The translations under genes were made by a program, and so were the position numbers. From Teredinibacter waterburyi (GTDB lineage Bacteria; Pseudomonadota; Gammaproteobacteria; Pseudomonadales; Cellvibrionaceae), in contig NZ_MRUH01000022.1 in the NCBI RefSeq assembly GCF_001922985.1, positions 330,957 to 394,956 on the forward strand: DNA of 64,000 bases, given 5' to 3'. Position 1 is the stretch's first letter. Every line of letters begins with the position of its first letter. Below, one piece after another: positions 34,384-44,207 of this stretch. The notes below the pieces were generated by a model. The model saw only the letters and a list, made by a program, of their open reading frames with translations. It did not search any database and was not told the DNA's origin.

Positions 34384-34828
34384 AGAGCTGACTATAGGGT
34401 TGGATACCCAAGTCGAATTGCATTTTTCTCTTAAGCTCGAAAACGGCAACGTTGTCGATTCTAATTTCGATTCGAGCCCGGCGACCTTTGTGGTTGGCGA
34501 TGGTAATTTGTTGCCCGGTTTTGAGCGGTCGCTATTTGGTTTGGTGGCAGGTGATAAAGCTGAACGGATTATTTTGCCGGAAAACGCATTCGGCCTTCCC
34601 AACGAAAATAATATTCAAGTTGTCGATCGCACCCGCTTTAGTAAAGAGTTTGAGTTGAGTGAGGGGCTGGTTGTCACCTTCGCAGATGCTAGCGGTGGTG
34701 AAGTGCCTGGCGTAGTGCGTAGCTTTGATGACGATAAGGTGACGATAGACTTTAATCATCCCTTGTCCGGCAAGACCATTTTGTTTCAGGTTCAAATTCT
34801 TAATGTAATGCCTGCAACCAGTCACTAA
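34376..34828 (+). CDS. fkpB: FKBP-type peptidyl-prolyl isomerase (SlpA/FkpB)
   Basis: 150 residues from ATG 34376, which overlaps the lspA stop region; an upstream in-frame start at 34319 would lie deep in lspA and adds residues without family similarity. FKBP core: VELHFSLKLENGNVVDSN, GDGNLLPGFERSLFG, then an IF (chaperone) insert region as in SlyD/SlpA proteins. It is a cytoplasmic prolyl isomerase and chaperone. The position between lspA and ispH matches E. coli and Pseudomonas. Confidence 0.94.
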   Translation: MNKELTIGLDTQVELHFSLKLENGNVVDSNFDSSPATFVVGDGNLLPGFERSLFGLVAGDKAERIILPENAFGLPNENNIQVVDRTRFSKEFELSEGLVVTFADASGGEVPGVVRSFDDDKVTIDFNHPLSGKTILFQVQILNVMPATSH

Positions 34829-34889
34829 TTAACGCTACCAGCGTTTATAAACTGACTAGCAGTGTTCATAGATTGAAGAGATATGCGGT

Positions 34890-35825
34890 ATGGAAATTAA
34901 ATTAGCGAACCCTCGTGGCTTTTGTGCTGGGGTTGATCGCGCAATTGATATTGTGAATCGTGCCCTAGATGTTTTTGGTGCGCCCATTTATGTGCGTCAT
35001 GAGGTCGTCCACAATAAATTTGTTGTGGAATCTCTACGAGAACGCGGTGCAATTTTTGTCGACGAACTCGATGATGTGCCGGACGATGTTATCGTTATTT
35101 TTAGTGCCCATGGGGTTTCCCAGGCTGTACGCACCGAGGCTGGGCGCCGAGGTTTAAAAGTGTTTGATGCAACCTGCCCACTGGTTACCAAAGTACATAT
35201 CGAGGTGGCGAACTACAGCGGTGATGGTCGCGAATGTATTTTGATCGGCCATCAGGGCCACCCAGAAGTGGAAGGCACCATGGGGCAGTACGACACTTCT
35301 AATGGCGGTGCGATCTATTTGGTCGAGGATGAAGCCGATGTGGAAAAGCTTGAAGTTAAGGACCCAGATCGACTTTGTTATGTCACTCAAACAACCCTCT
35401 CTATGGATGATACTGCGCGGGTTATCGACTGTTTAAGGCAGCGCTTCCCGAACATCGAAGGGCCTCGAAAAGACGATATTTGTTATGCCACGCAAAACCG
35501 CCAGGATGCGGTAAAGCAGTTGGCACTAGAGTGTGACCTTGTTCTTGTGGTTGGCTCTCCAAACAGCTCCAACTCGAATCGGTTGCGAGAGCTGGCCGAG
35601 CGCTGTGGTGCCAAAGCTTACTTGGTGGACGGGCCTGAAGACCTTGATAAGGCGTGGTTTACCGGTATTAAACATGTCGGCATTACGGCGGGTGCATCAG
35701 CTCCTGAGGTTCTGGTGCGAGACGTTATTGCTGGTTTAGAGAGCTTGGGTGCGCTAGCCCCGGTTGAGCTGAGTGGACGCGAAGAAAATATTAGTTTCTC
35801 GCTACCGAGAGAATTGCGAATCTAG
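34890..35825 (+). CDS. ispH: 4-hydroxy-3-methylbut-2-enyl diphosphate reductase
   Basis: 311 residues. The three cysteines that bind the iron-sulfur cluster are present at 12 ([10 protein letters not shown]), 96 (DATCPLV) and 198 (ICYATQNR), as is Glu 126 (HPEVEGT) and the substrate-binding [10 protein letters not shown]. It makes IPP and DMAPP in the last step of the MEP pathway. It closes the murJ-ispH gene run. Confidence 0.97.
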   Translation: MEIKLANPRGFCAGVDRAIDIVNRALDVFGAPIYVRHEVVHNKFVVESLRERGAIFVDELDDVPDDVIVIFSAHGVSQAVRTEAGRRGLKVFDATCPLVTKVHIEVANYSGDGRECILIGHQGHPEVEGTMGQYDTSNGGAIYLVEDEADVEKLEVKDPDRLCYVTQTTLSMDDTARVIDCLRQRFPNIEGPRKDDICYATQNRQDAVKQLALECDLVLVVGSPNSSNSNRLRELAERCGAKAYLVDGPEDLDKAWFTGIKHVGITAGASAPEVLVRDVIAGLESLGALAPVELSGREENISFSLPRELRI

Positions 35826-36062
35826 AGTGTTCGTGATCTAGGTCTCGTTTTTTTGTAGGGTGTTACGCGCCTGCCTTTGTGTAACCCCTTTAATCAATCT
35901 GTTAATAATAATGAATTAAATGCCGCTTGAGTATGGGCCTTAAGTTAATAGGGTTAACACTTTAGTACGGGCCTTTGTTTTGCCTCGGTATTCTATCGCT
36001 TCTATATGCCGGTTATCCCTATCCGCACGGCATTCTCAATTACTTTTGGTATAACTACATCC

Positions 36063-36707
36063 ATGAAAAATCTTCTGTGCGTGCAAAAGAGAGCCAACGG
36101 ATCGGTGCTTCAGGCATCCCGCTCACGGTTCTGCCGTTTTAGCCGAGCTATGGCTGGTTTTACTTTAATCGAGTTGATGATCTCAATTGCTATTGTGGCC
36201 ATTTTACTCGCCATGGCGGTTCCGAGTTTTCAGAGTCTACTGCGCAGCCGCGAGCTGGCTGCCGAGACAGGACGTGTGCGAACGGCTTTATCTTTTGCGC
36301 GCAATGAAGCCATTACGCGCAAGCAGCACGTGGTTGTTTGCCCCAGTTCAAATGGCACTAGTTGCGCGGCGAGTAATTCGTGGAGCAGTGGCTGGATGAT
36401 TTTCGTCGACATCAACGAAAACGGATTGCGCTCGACCACTACATCCGACGGCGAAATAATTTTGCGGGTACAAGGTGTTCCAGAAGGTCAGGTACGTATT
36501 ACCAGTGGTGTCGAAACCTCACCATCTACGAATGCCAAATATACGGTGCGATATAACGAGTCGGGTAGTAAAGAGCTCGGTGTTACTGAGTTGCGCGTCT
36601 GCGCTGGTAATGCACTCGCATCATCGGATACTGAGTTTTCTCGAACAATTGACATAGCCAATTCCGGCAGTGCTCGGATGAAGTGGGGTACGACAACATG
36701 TCCTTAA
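36063..36707 (+). CDS. Type IV minor pilin, GspH/FimT family (FimU-like)
   Basis: 214 residues from ATG 36063; starts at 36006 or at 36150 are also in frame, and none has a strong ribosome site. The prepilin motif G/FTLIELMISIAIVAILLAM has the usual Glu 5, after a basic leader. The GspH domain shows SFARNEAITRKQHVVVCPS and the conserved C-terminal cysteines. It is the first gene of the minor pilin operon and by position corresponds to FimT or FimU. It works at the inner membrane and in pilus initiation. Confidence 0.88.
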   Translation: MKNLLCVQKRANGSVLQASRSRFCRFSRAMAGFTLIELMISIAIVAILLAMAVPSFQSLLRSRELAAETGRVRTALSFARNEAITRKQHVVVCPSSNGTSCAASNSWSSGWMIFVDINENGLRSTTTSDGEIILRVQGVPEGQVRITSGVETSPSTNAKYTVRYNESGSKELGVTELRVCAGNALASSDTEFSRTIDIANSGSARMKWGTTTCP

Positions 36708-37237
36708 TTACGGTTGATGGCTCTGTTGCTCTAGCAGCTAAACGGAAGCTGCCAAGTAGGTTATTACAACGCGGTGCAGCGATGATGGAAGTCGTGGTGT
36801 CGCTATTTATTTTAGCGGTGGGTTTGTTGGGGGTCTTGGCGATGCAGGCTCAGGGGCTTAGCAGTAACCAGCGCGCCGTGATGTTATCCGAAGCGGATAT
36901 GTTAGCCGCGGATATGGGCGACCGTATACTCGCCTACAACGATGCTAGTGAAACTAGTGATGATGACGATTACGACAATATCAATACCTCAACTGGCAGT
37001 TATTCAATTCCTGGTTGCGTTGCAAGTCGGTCAGGCTGTACTAAGTCAGATCAGGTTGCTTGGGATGCATTTTATTGGCAGGCACAGCTGGCAAGACGAT
37101 TACCTAGCGGTTTCGGCAAGGTTGATTATGCCGATGGGGTTTACACCATAACGGTACTTTGGGATCACGATAAAACCGGGACATCCAGTACCAGTTGCGA
37201 CGCCTTAACTTGTTATACCTATCAATTGAGATTGTAG
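36698..37237 (+). CDS. pilV: Type IV minor pilin PilV
   Basis: 179 residues from ATG 36698, overlapping the previous gene by 10 bases. A class III signal region reads QRGAAMMEVVVSLFILAVGLLGVLAMQ, with G followed by A and Glu at +5, as in PilV. Conserved NQRAVMLSEADMLAADMGDRI follows. It is part of the pilus tip or priming complex. Confidence 0.9.
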   Translation: MSLITVDGSVALAAKRKLPSRLLQRGAAMMEVVVSLFILAVGLLGVLAMQAQGLSSNQRAVMLSEADMLAADMGDRILAYNDASETSDDDDYDNINTSTGSYSIPGCVASRSGCTKSDQVAWDAFYWQAQLARRLPSGFGKVDYADGVYTITVLWDHDKTGTSSTSCDALTCYTYQLRL

Positions 37238-37238
37238 G

Positions 37239-38303
37239 ATGCGCTCAGTGAAAAACACCATAAACCTAAATTTATCGAAACAGTTCGGCGTCGGCTTGGC
37301 CGAGGTCATGATCTCCATTGTGGTTGGCTTGTTTATTCTTGCTGGTGTGTTTCAGCTATACGCAACGTCTAGCCAAAACGCCAGCACTTTAAATGGTGTG
37401 CAGGTTATCCAAGAAAATGCGCGCTTTTTGTTTTCTCGTTTAGAAGACGATGTAAAGCAAGCGGGATATGCCGGTTGTTTAAGTTTGGTACGCGGTAATG
37501 AAACCTTAACTGACGAAAATCGCCGTATCACCAATTTGATCAAGACTAATGCTGGTGCGGGCCAGTTATACGATTTTACCCGTGTAGTCTCCGGTTCTAA
37601 TAATGATGGTGCAGGCGCAATCGCCAGCGATTCATTGGTCGTCCGGTATGCGTCGGCAAGGGATCGTTACCCCGTTATTTCTACCTCGCCAGGCGCAGCT
37701 CAGTTGGCGATTGACGCGACAGCCGCCGCTACGGTGAAGCAGGACGACGTGGTGATGGCCGGTGATTGCTCTCGTTTAGTTATTTTTAAGGCAAGCGCCG
37801 ACGGTAGTTCTGGGACTATTACTTATGCCGCAGGAGATACTGATCCAAATGTAAGTATTGATACTCAGCAGGTATTCTTTAGATCCTCGACCCCTGGAGC
37901 GCTCGATCAGTTAGGTAAAGGCACTTCACCGTCTTACGTTTATATTGGTGATACCGGAGCCGTCGAATACAAAATTGGTAAGAGTGCCTCTGCCACAGGA
38001 AGCCAAGATTGCAGTGCTACTACGCCGCAATTTTGTGCTCTTAAACGTAACGGTGAAGAACTAGTTGATGGGGTAGAGTCTTTTCAAGTTGAGTTTGGTT
38101 GGCAGGACCCCACAGATAACAACAAATTGTATTTTTCAGATGCTGCATTTGTCGCGTCGAATAACGCGTGGCATAGCGTTGATCGAGTGCGCGTAACGGC
38201 AATATTAAATTCGCTTGAAACGGCACAAAAGAATGATGGTATCGGTTTGCTTAATAAGACCTTCTCAAGGGTGTTTGTTTTGCCAAACCACGTGGCGATT
38301 TAG
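37239..38303 (+). CDS. pilW: Type IV minor pilin PilW
   Basis: 354 residues, starting one base after the pilV stop. The prepilin-like segment FGVGLAEVMISIVVGLFILAGVFQLY has a G-L-AE arrangement typical of PilW, followed by NARFLFSRLEDDVKQAGYAGC. The length is normal for the family. It is a minor pilin of the PilVWX-PilY1 complex. Confidence 0.9.
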   Translation: MRSVKNTINLNLSKQFGVGLAEVMISIVVGLFILAGVFQLYATSSQNASTLNGVQVIQENARFLFSRLEDDVKQAGYAGCLSLVRGNETLTDENRRITNLIKTNAGAGQLYDFTRVVSGSNNDGAGAIASDSLVVRYASARDRYPVISTSPGAAQLAIDATAAATVKQDDVVMAGDCSRLVIFKASADGSSGTITYAAGDTDPNVSIDTQQVFFRSSTPGALDQLGKGTSPSYVYIGDTGAVEYKIGKSASATGSQDCSATTPQFCALKRNGEELVDGVESFQVEFGWQDPTDNNKLYFSDAAFVASNNAWHSVDRVRVTAILNSLETAQKNDGIGLLNKTFSRVFVLPNHVAI

Positions 38304-38398
38304 GTTTAGCTCGTGTAAATGTCGGTTTTTGAGTTGTTTGTTGGCGTAATGATATTAGACCTAGGCATAACAGTTGAACCCTTAGTGGAAGGTGGTGC

Positions 38399-39040
38399 AT
38401 GAAAAAGTATTCGGATAAGCAGCGTCCAAATGGTGGCAGTTTCACCGGCCGAGAGTCGGGAGCGACTTTGGTTATTGCGTTGATTATATTGTTGGTTATG
38501 TCAGTGGTTGGTGTAGCAAATATGCAAAACTCAACCATGCAAGAGCGGATGGCTGCGAACGCTCGACAGAAAACCGTCGCTCGCTATGCCGCTGAATCTG
38601 CATTAGGTGCCGCTGAGTCTGTATTACGTGGAATTAAGTCGCCGGAAGCGATCGACACTCGTTTTAATGGCAGCGGTTATTATTCTTTGGTAGCAAGACC
38701 TAGTAACGTCGCTGTACCGCTATCGGCAAGTTTGTCTGGTGGGGCTCAGTTTATACCCGATAAGGACTCTACTTGGAGCAATATTACCTCCGTGGAGGTT
38801 GATTACGATACGTCCATAGTCGCTAAAAAGCCGCGTTATATTGTTGAGTATATTGGTCGTGATATGACGCAAGGTGCGAATAAGGTGGTAACGGTGATGG
38901 ACGTTGATAATGACGGCGGTGATACCAAACCTTACCTTTATCGCATTACGGCGATCGGTTGGGGTAAAGACCCGAATATTTATTCAGTGTTGGAAAGTAC
39001 CTTTCAAACCGGTTATGGCGATGATGTTTTTGTTTACTAA
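38399..39040 (+). CDS. pilX: Type IV minor pilin assembly protein PilX
   Basis: 213 residues. A hydrophobic N-terminal helix (GATLVIALIILLVMSVVGVANMQN) followed by QERMAANARQKTVARYAAESAL, the PilX pattern. It lacks the usual FTLIE motif but has Ser-Gly-Ala before the helix, as in other PilX proteins. It links the minor pilins to PilY1. Confidence 0.9.
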   Translation: MKKYSDKQRPNGGSFTGRESGATLVIALIILLVMSVVGVANMQNSTMQERMAANARQKTVARYAAESALGAAESVLRGIKSPEAIDTRFNGSGYYSLVARPSNVAVPLSASLSGGAQFIPDKDSTWSNITSVEVDYDTSIVAKKPRYIVEYIGRDMTQGANKVVTVMDVDNDGGDTKPYLYRITAIGWGKDPNIYSVLESTFQTGYGDDVFVY

Positions 39041-39091
39041 GTCTGGTTATTTAAGAATTTTGGGTGAGAGCTCAACATCAAGGTTAATGTT

Positions 39092-42000
39092 ATGAAACAG
39101 TTTAACTCTATGTTAGTGCGGTCTGCCGCGTTAGTTGCTTCTTCTGTGTTCGCGTGTGCTGTAGCGACACAGTCGACGGCGGCGCCTGGAGTTTTAAGTG
39201 AGCAGCCTCTTTACTTAGGGGTATCAGTTAAGCCGAATATTCTTGTTTTGGTCGACGACTCACTCAGTATGGGTTATGAAATAATTAAGACGGAAGGGGC
39301 GAATCAGGTCTATCCCCGTAGTGCCCCCGTACCTGTGAGTTTCGGGCGGAATGAGTGGGCGTTAGATGCAGAAGGAAACCCGCAAGCGACGTGGGTAGAT
39401 ACTTCGCCCTTTGCCGGTTACACCGGCACCGTCCGCAATTATGAGGGGGATGGCTATGTTTCGTTATTGCCGTCAACTAAGAACGATATTCTTAACTCCT
39501 GTGTGGGTTATAACGCGTTGGCATATAACCCAAATCTTACGTATACACCGTGGGTTGGTCGGCCCGATGCCGCCACTTGGTGGTTCGCTAACAGGCGTTA
39601 TGCTATTTGGAATGATTCAGGGCCAGGGCAAGTTGCAGATGGAGTTTTCCAAGAGGGGGAATGTGGTGAGCCAAGTTATGCGGCAGGGCACGAGCGTTTA
39701 GATGAATCTATACTTAGCGCAGCTCTGACAACCCCTACGGGTGCCGACCTACAAAATTACGCTAACTGGGAGGTTTATTACAAATCTCGTATTAATGTTA
39801 TGAAATCTGTTCTTGGTTCGGTTATATCTCAGAACGATAAAAATGTTGGCCTTGCAACGCTGAATAACAACGCTAATTTACCTGTTGCTGACTTAGCTGT
39901 TGGAGATAATAAAAGTACATTAATTGATAAAGTTTATGTTATTCCGCCAGTAGGTAATGCAACCCCGCTTCGAAATGCCTTACAGAATGCTGGTAAGTAT
40001 TTTGATCAAATTAGCGATAGCAACCCGGACAGCGGGTTTATGCCGGACGAGACACCAAGCCCTATAGCATCCCTTAGTGATGGCGGCTCATGTCAGCAGA
40101 ATTTTACTATCGTTACTACTGATGGTTACATGAGGGATGATTTCTCACAAGTGGACTATTCAGCATTTGGCCTTTCATACTATGGAGATGGCGACTACCC
40201 AGCCCCAGCGGAGGGGGTGAACACCCTCTTGCTGCCAAAGTCGGGCGATATCGATAGTGATCGTTCATCACCTTATGATTCTGCGACGGAGGAAGACGAA
40301 AGTCTCCCGTTCGGTGGGAGCCCATTTGCCGATGGCGTTCCAAATACCATTGCTGATGTGGCGATGCTTTATTATGAGAATGATTTGGCTCCAGACCTCC
40401 CAAACTTAGTGCCGGTATCAACGACGGGGCTGGCTCCTGATACTAATACCGCACAGCATATGATCACCTATGCGGTTACCTTTGGAGTTAAAGGTAATAT
40501 TAATCCCGACAATTACGTTTTTGGTACTACCGGCGTTTGGTCTACAACTCCGGCTCCTCAGAATACTATACACACCATAGATGATTTATTTCACGCAACT
40601 GTGAATGGTCGCGGGGGCTTTTTCAGTGCCGATGATCCCGTCCAGCTGGAAGAGAGCTTAAGCGCTGCAATGACCGGAATCGATGCGCGGGTCGAGGGCA
40701 GCGCTGCGTCGGTGGGGTTCAATTCTACTAGTATTTCTGAGGGCGCTCTACTGTTCCAAGCTTGGTTCTCGTCAGACGGTTGGTATGGTGACCTATTAGC
40801 GTATGCCTATACCGATGATGATGGTGATGGTGTTTTAACGCGCAGTAGTACTCCAGCTTGGAGAGCCGGTGAGTTGTTGTTTGCACGCACGGCAGCTGAG
40901 CCTCGTTCGATTATTAGCTTTAACAGTGAAGCTAACTCTGGGGCGGGCCAAGGTGTTGTTTTTAATGCAGCTAATATCGGAAACTTTTCTTCTGCACAGG
41001 TTGCCGATTTAGACTCGACGGGTGTTGATCGCTCGACCCTAATACAATACCTTCGTGGTGATATAAAAGGTAGTGCGGCAGAGACTGCAGCAGGATTACG
41101 TAATCGTAATAATGCGATACTTGGCGATATTGTTCATTCAAGCCCGCACTATGTGGGTAAGCCTAAAGCGAACTACCCGGATGCCTTTGAGGTGACTGAT
41201 CCAGAAACACAAGCAAGCTTATATTACAGTGCTTATGTTACGAGCAAGAGCAGCCGTACTCCGTTGGTTTATGTGGGCGCTAACGACGGAATGTTACATG
41301 TATTTAACGGTAGCAACGGTCAGGAGGTTTTTGCTTACATTCCCGGGATGTTATTTTCAGATGAGCCCGGTAAAGGCTTGCATGCGCTTGCTGATCCAAA
41401 CTACAGCCATCGCCCCTATATAGATTCTACTCCGACATCCGGTGATATAATTGTTGAGAATAGTGGTGTTAAATCTTGGGCGACCTATTTAGTTGGCGGT
41501 TTAGGTGCAGGCGGAAAAGGTGTATATGTTCTCGATGTGACTGATCCCGGGAGCTTAACGAGCGACGCTCAGTTTGCGGCGTTGATTAAGCGCGAATTTA
41601 CCCATTCAAACTTAGGCTACACGGTGGGTCGCCCTCAAATCGGCAAGCTAAATAATGGCAAGTGGGCGGCAATTTTTGGTAATGGTTACAACAATACGGG
41701 GCATGGACAGGCATCATTATTTATTCTTTATTTAGACGTCGATTCGACTGATCCTTCGGTCTATTCCGTAGAGATTGCAACTGGCGTTGGCTCTGTGGCT
41801 AGCGCGCCTGTACTGGACATTTTTGGCACGGCAGTGCTGGACGGTGAGGGTAATGCTGTTACTGAGACCAGTTGCGAGTTAGGTGCTAGCGATTGTAATG
41901 GTTTGTCGGCGCCGACCATATTAGACCTTAATAGCGATGGGACCATTGATCGTGTGTATGCAGGCGATGTACATGGCAACCTGTGGGCATTTGACCTTAG

Positions 42001-42772
42001 TAGCGATACGGCCACCGATTGGGACGTTGCTCACGCTTCAGCTGGTTCGGCAGCACCGCTGATTCAGGCATGTCGAGGTACGTGTAGTGCAATTACTCGC
42101 CAACCTATAACGACTAAGCCGATCGTCTTCGCTCATGCAAATAAGCGTGCTTATGATACTGATCCTAATTTAATGGTGTTGTTTGGAACAGGTCAATACC
42201 TAACTGACGATGATGTGACTACTACCGATCAGCAGTCCTTTTATGGTGTTTGGGATGCTGGCAGTGGCTATGGTGATTTAACACGTTCTAGCTTGACTGC
42301 TCGAACGCTACAAAACTCTGAGGATGGCGCTACTCGTAATGTGACTGATACTTCTACGGTTATTTACAAGTCAGTAAGCGATGATGACTCTGATGAAAAC
42401 TTTGGTTGGTACTTAGATTTCCCCGGCGGAGTGGGTGAGCGGGTAGCGGTAAATCCCGTTATTGCCGGCGATTATGTAATGGTGGTTAGCACGATTCCGG
42501 AGACTAGCGACCCTTGTGCAGCGGGTGGACGCGGTTTTCTTACAGCCGTGGATAAATACACCGGCGGTCAGCCTGATGTTAACGTGTTCAATGTTGTTGA
42601 TGAAAATGGCGATGGCGTAGCTGGCGTTGCGCTGGATAATTTACCCGGTGGCGGTTTGATTATTGATAACAATATTCTCATTCCCGACTCGGAAGGTTTT
42701 ATTAACGAGTTTGATGTACAGTTCGAAAAAAACAGGCCATCAAGACGAACGTCTTGGTCGGTATTAAAATAA
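39092..42772 (+). CDS. pilY1: Type IV pilus tip adhesin PilY1
   Basis: 1226 residues. Signal peptide (1-31, VATQSTAAPG); a von Willebrand A-like N-terminal region with a MIDAS-type DDSLS at 55-59; a C-terminal PilY1 beta-propeller with the calcium loop DLNSDGTID at 945-953, which controls pilus retraction in Pseudomonas. Two more EF-hand-like stretches, TDDDGDGVL near residue 576 and DENGDGV near 1170, are also present. It is a secreted, pilus-tip adhesin and surface-sensing factor. Confidence 0.93.
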   Translation: MKQFNSMLVRSAALVASSVFACAVATQSTAAPGVLSEQPLYLGVSVKPNILVLVDDSLSMGYEIIKTEGANQVYPRSAPVPVSFGRNEWALDAEGNPQATWVDTSPFAGYTGTVRNYEGDGYVSLLPSTKNDILNSCVGYNALAYNPNLTYTPWVGRPDAATWWFANRRYAIWNDSGPGQVADGVFQEGECGEPSYAAGHERLDESILSAALTTPTGADLQNYANWEVYYKSRINVMKSVLGSVISQNDKNVGLATLNNNANLPVADLAVGDNKSTLIDKVYVIPPVGNATPLRNALQNAGKYFDQISDSNPDSGFMPDETPSPIASLSDGGSCQQNFTIVTTDGYMRDDFSQVDYSAFGLSYYGDGDYPAPAEGVNTLLLPKSGDIDSDRSSPYDSATEEDESLPFGGSPFADGVPNTIADVAMLYYENDLAPDLPNLVPVSTTGLAPDTNTAQHMITYAVTFGVKGNINPDNYVFGTTGVWSTTPAPQNTIHTIDDLFHATVNGRGGFFSADDPVQLEESLSAAMTGIDARVEGSAASVGFNSTSISEGALLFQAWFSSDGWYGDLLAYAYTDDDGDGVLTRSSTPAWRAGELLFARTAAEPRSIISFNSEANSGAGQGVVFNAANIGNFSSAQVADLDSTGVDRSTLIQYLRGDIKGSAAETAAGLRNRNNAILGDIVHSSPHYVGKPKANYPDAFEVTDPETQASLYYSAYVTSKSSRTPLVYVGANDGMLHVFNGSNGQEVFAYIPGMLFSDEPGKGLHALADPNYSHRPYIDSTPTSGDIIVENSGVKSWATYLVGGLGAGGKGVYVLDVTDPGSLTSDAQFAALIKREFTHSNLGYTVGRPQIGKLNNGKWAAIFGNGYNNTGHGQASLFILYLDVDSTDPSVYSVEIATGVGSVASAPVLDIFGTAVLDGEGNAVTETSCELGASDCNGLSAPTILDLNSDGTIDRVYAGDVHGNLWAFDLSSDTATDWDVAHASAGSAAPLIQACRGTCSAITRQPITTKPIVFAHANKRAYDTDPNLMVLFGTGQYLTDDDVTTTDQQSFYGVWDAGSGYGDLTRSSLTARTLQNSEDGATRNVTDTSTVIYKSVSDDDSDENFGWYLDFPGGVGERVAVNPVIAGDYVMVVSTIPETSDPCAAGGRGFLTAVDKYTGGQPDVNVFNVVDENGDGVAGVALDNLPGGGLIIDNNILIPDSEGFINEFDVQFEKNRPSRRTSWSVLK

Positions 42773-42806
42773 TTATAATCAACTCTAGTAGAGACAAGGC
42801 AAGCCA

Positions 42807-43346
42807 ATGTTACGGATCAGAAAGTGTCGGATAAAGACAGAGTTCGCCTTGTCGCTACCAGATCGAACTAGATTCGAGAGCTGTGTCGTTCGAGCGCGGG
42901 GGTTTACCTTAATTGAACTCCTTATTACTCTTGCCGTAGTCGCCATTATTTCTGTATTCGCTGTCCCGTCCTATATGGAGCAGGTAAAGCGAGGTAAACG
43001 CGCAGAGGCCAAGGCCTTTGTTTTAGATATGGCCTCACGACAAGAGCGTTTCTATAGTTTATACAGCTCCTATACTTCGGTTATCGTCGCTCCAACTGGC
43101 TGTACTGGCGCGGCATGTGGTTTGGGTCTAGGTTCGAATTTAAGTGAGACTGAACACTACTCGACGAGTGTCGCACTATTGCCAAGTGGTTGTGCTCCAA
43201 ACAGCGCTAGCCCTTGCTCAGCGTTTACCCATACGGTGAGTTTAGTTGTGACGACTTCTGATTCGGCCTGCACGGCTTTTACCTTAACGAATACCGGGGT
43301 CCGCGGTAGTACAGGAACAGAGACCACGCAGACGTGTTGGCGCTAA
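42807..43346 (+). CDS. pilE: Type IV minor pilin PilE
   Basis: 179 residues. A prepilin motif G/FTLIELLITLAVVAIISVFAVPSY is preceded by a long basic leader of 32 residues, and is followed by KRAEAKAFVLDMASRQERFY, the PilE signature. Six cysteines in the globular part suggest disulfides. In Pseudomonas a small pilY2 gene lies between pilY1 and pilE; here only 34 bases separate them, so pilY2 is absent. Confidence 0.92.
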   Translation: MLRIRKCRIKTEFALSLPDRTRFESCVVRARGFTLIELLITLAVVAIISVFAVPSYMEQVKRGKRAEAKAFVLDMASRQERFYSLYSSYTSVIVAPTGCTGAACGLGLGSNLSETEHYSTSVALLPSGCAPNSASPCSAFTHTVSLVVTTSDSACTAFTLTNTGVRGSTGTETTQTCWR

Positions 43347-43441
43347 ATTAAGTTATAACTCAGGTTATTGCGGCAGCTAGCTACTAATTTAAAGCAGCTA
43401 AAGATTTGATGGCTGTTTTAGTTTTAGCGAAGGCTATACGT

Positions 43442-44008
43442 TTAGTTGCAACTGCCAGTAAGCTCGTGGTGTTTCGCTATTCTGCTGCGCCCTGTGTGGT
43501 AAAAAATAATCCGCGCTTTCGTTTCACCTGCTGACTCACCGTGTGTTTGGCAAAGGTAGAAGCTTCCATTTTGACCTCGCGTGCTACCATCTGCTTGAAA
43601 CTGTACATATTGACGGTTGGCGGATGACCTCATTGTAAGTTGCTGGCTTGTATCAATAACATCACGCACTCGCAGTAGTGTGTCTTCCTCTGAAATCTCT
43701 CGGTTGGCGTCCTTATCTAGAAAAACGATGACGGGGTTTCTCCAGTCGCGACTGCAGTTTATGAGATCTGTGCTGGGGCATAAGGTAATGTTCTCGCGTG
43801 TATCTATCGCTGTTTGTCGTGCAAAGTTCATCATATGAAGAATCGAGGACAGGCTGGTTTTTTTCTTGTGAGTATTGAGTATTTCGGTAAGGGATGGAAC
43901 GCCTAGACCGAGTACTAAAGCGAGAATACTTATACTTAACAGTATGTCGAGTAGCGTAAAGCCACGAGTTTGAAGGCGGGGTGATTGTCTGTAGGCAAAT
44001 TTATACAT
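43442..44008 (-). CDS. GspH/FimT-type pseudopilin with Asp at position +5
   Basis: 188 residues. The prepilin segment is G/FTLLDILLSISILALVLG: Asp replaces the nearly invariant Glu 5. The rest fits FimT/GspH (MMNFARQTAIDTRENITLCPS, then CSRDWRNPVIVFLDKD). It lies on the opposite strand to the minor pilin operon, between pilE and pilR, where fimT is found in Pseudomonas. FimT can bind DNA during uptake in some species; whether this one does is unknown. AAGGA precedes the ATG. Confidence 0.86.
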   Translation of the reverse strand: MYKFAYRQSPRLQTRGFTLLDILLSISILALVLGLGVPSLTEILNTHKKKTSLSSILHMMNFARQTAIDTRENITLCPSTDLINCSRDWRNPVIVFLDKDANREISEEDTLLRVRDVIDTSQQLTMRSSANRQYVQFQADGSTRGQNGSFYLCQTHGESAGETKARIIFYHTGRSRIAKHHELTGSCN

Positions 44009-44207
44009 GGCTGGCGATCCTTGCGTTGTGTGGGATCATCCTGATCCAGTTGTTTGAAGAGCTTGTGCTTAAATATCAAAAGGTATCACTCATTGCTCCG
44101 GCGGGGCTGTGATACTGCAAATAAATTTACGTCTAGACGCGACTAAAATATGTAGGAAATATCGCAAACAGTAGGCTGATATTGTCGCTTTGCGTCGTCC
44201 GACAAAC

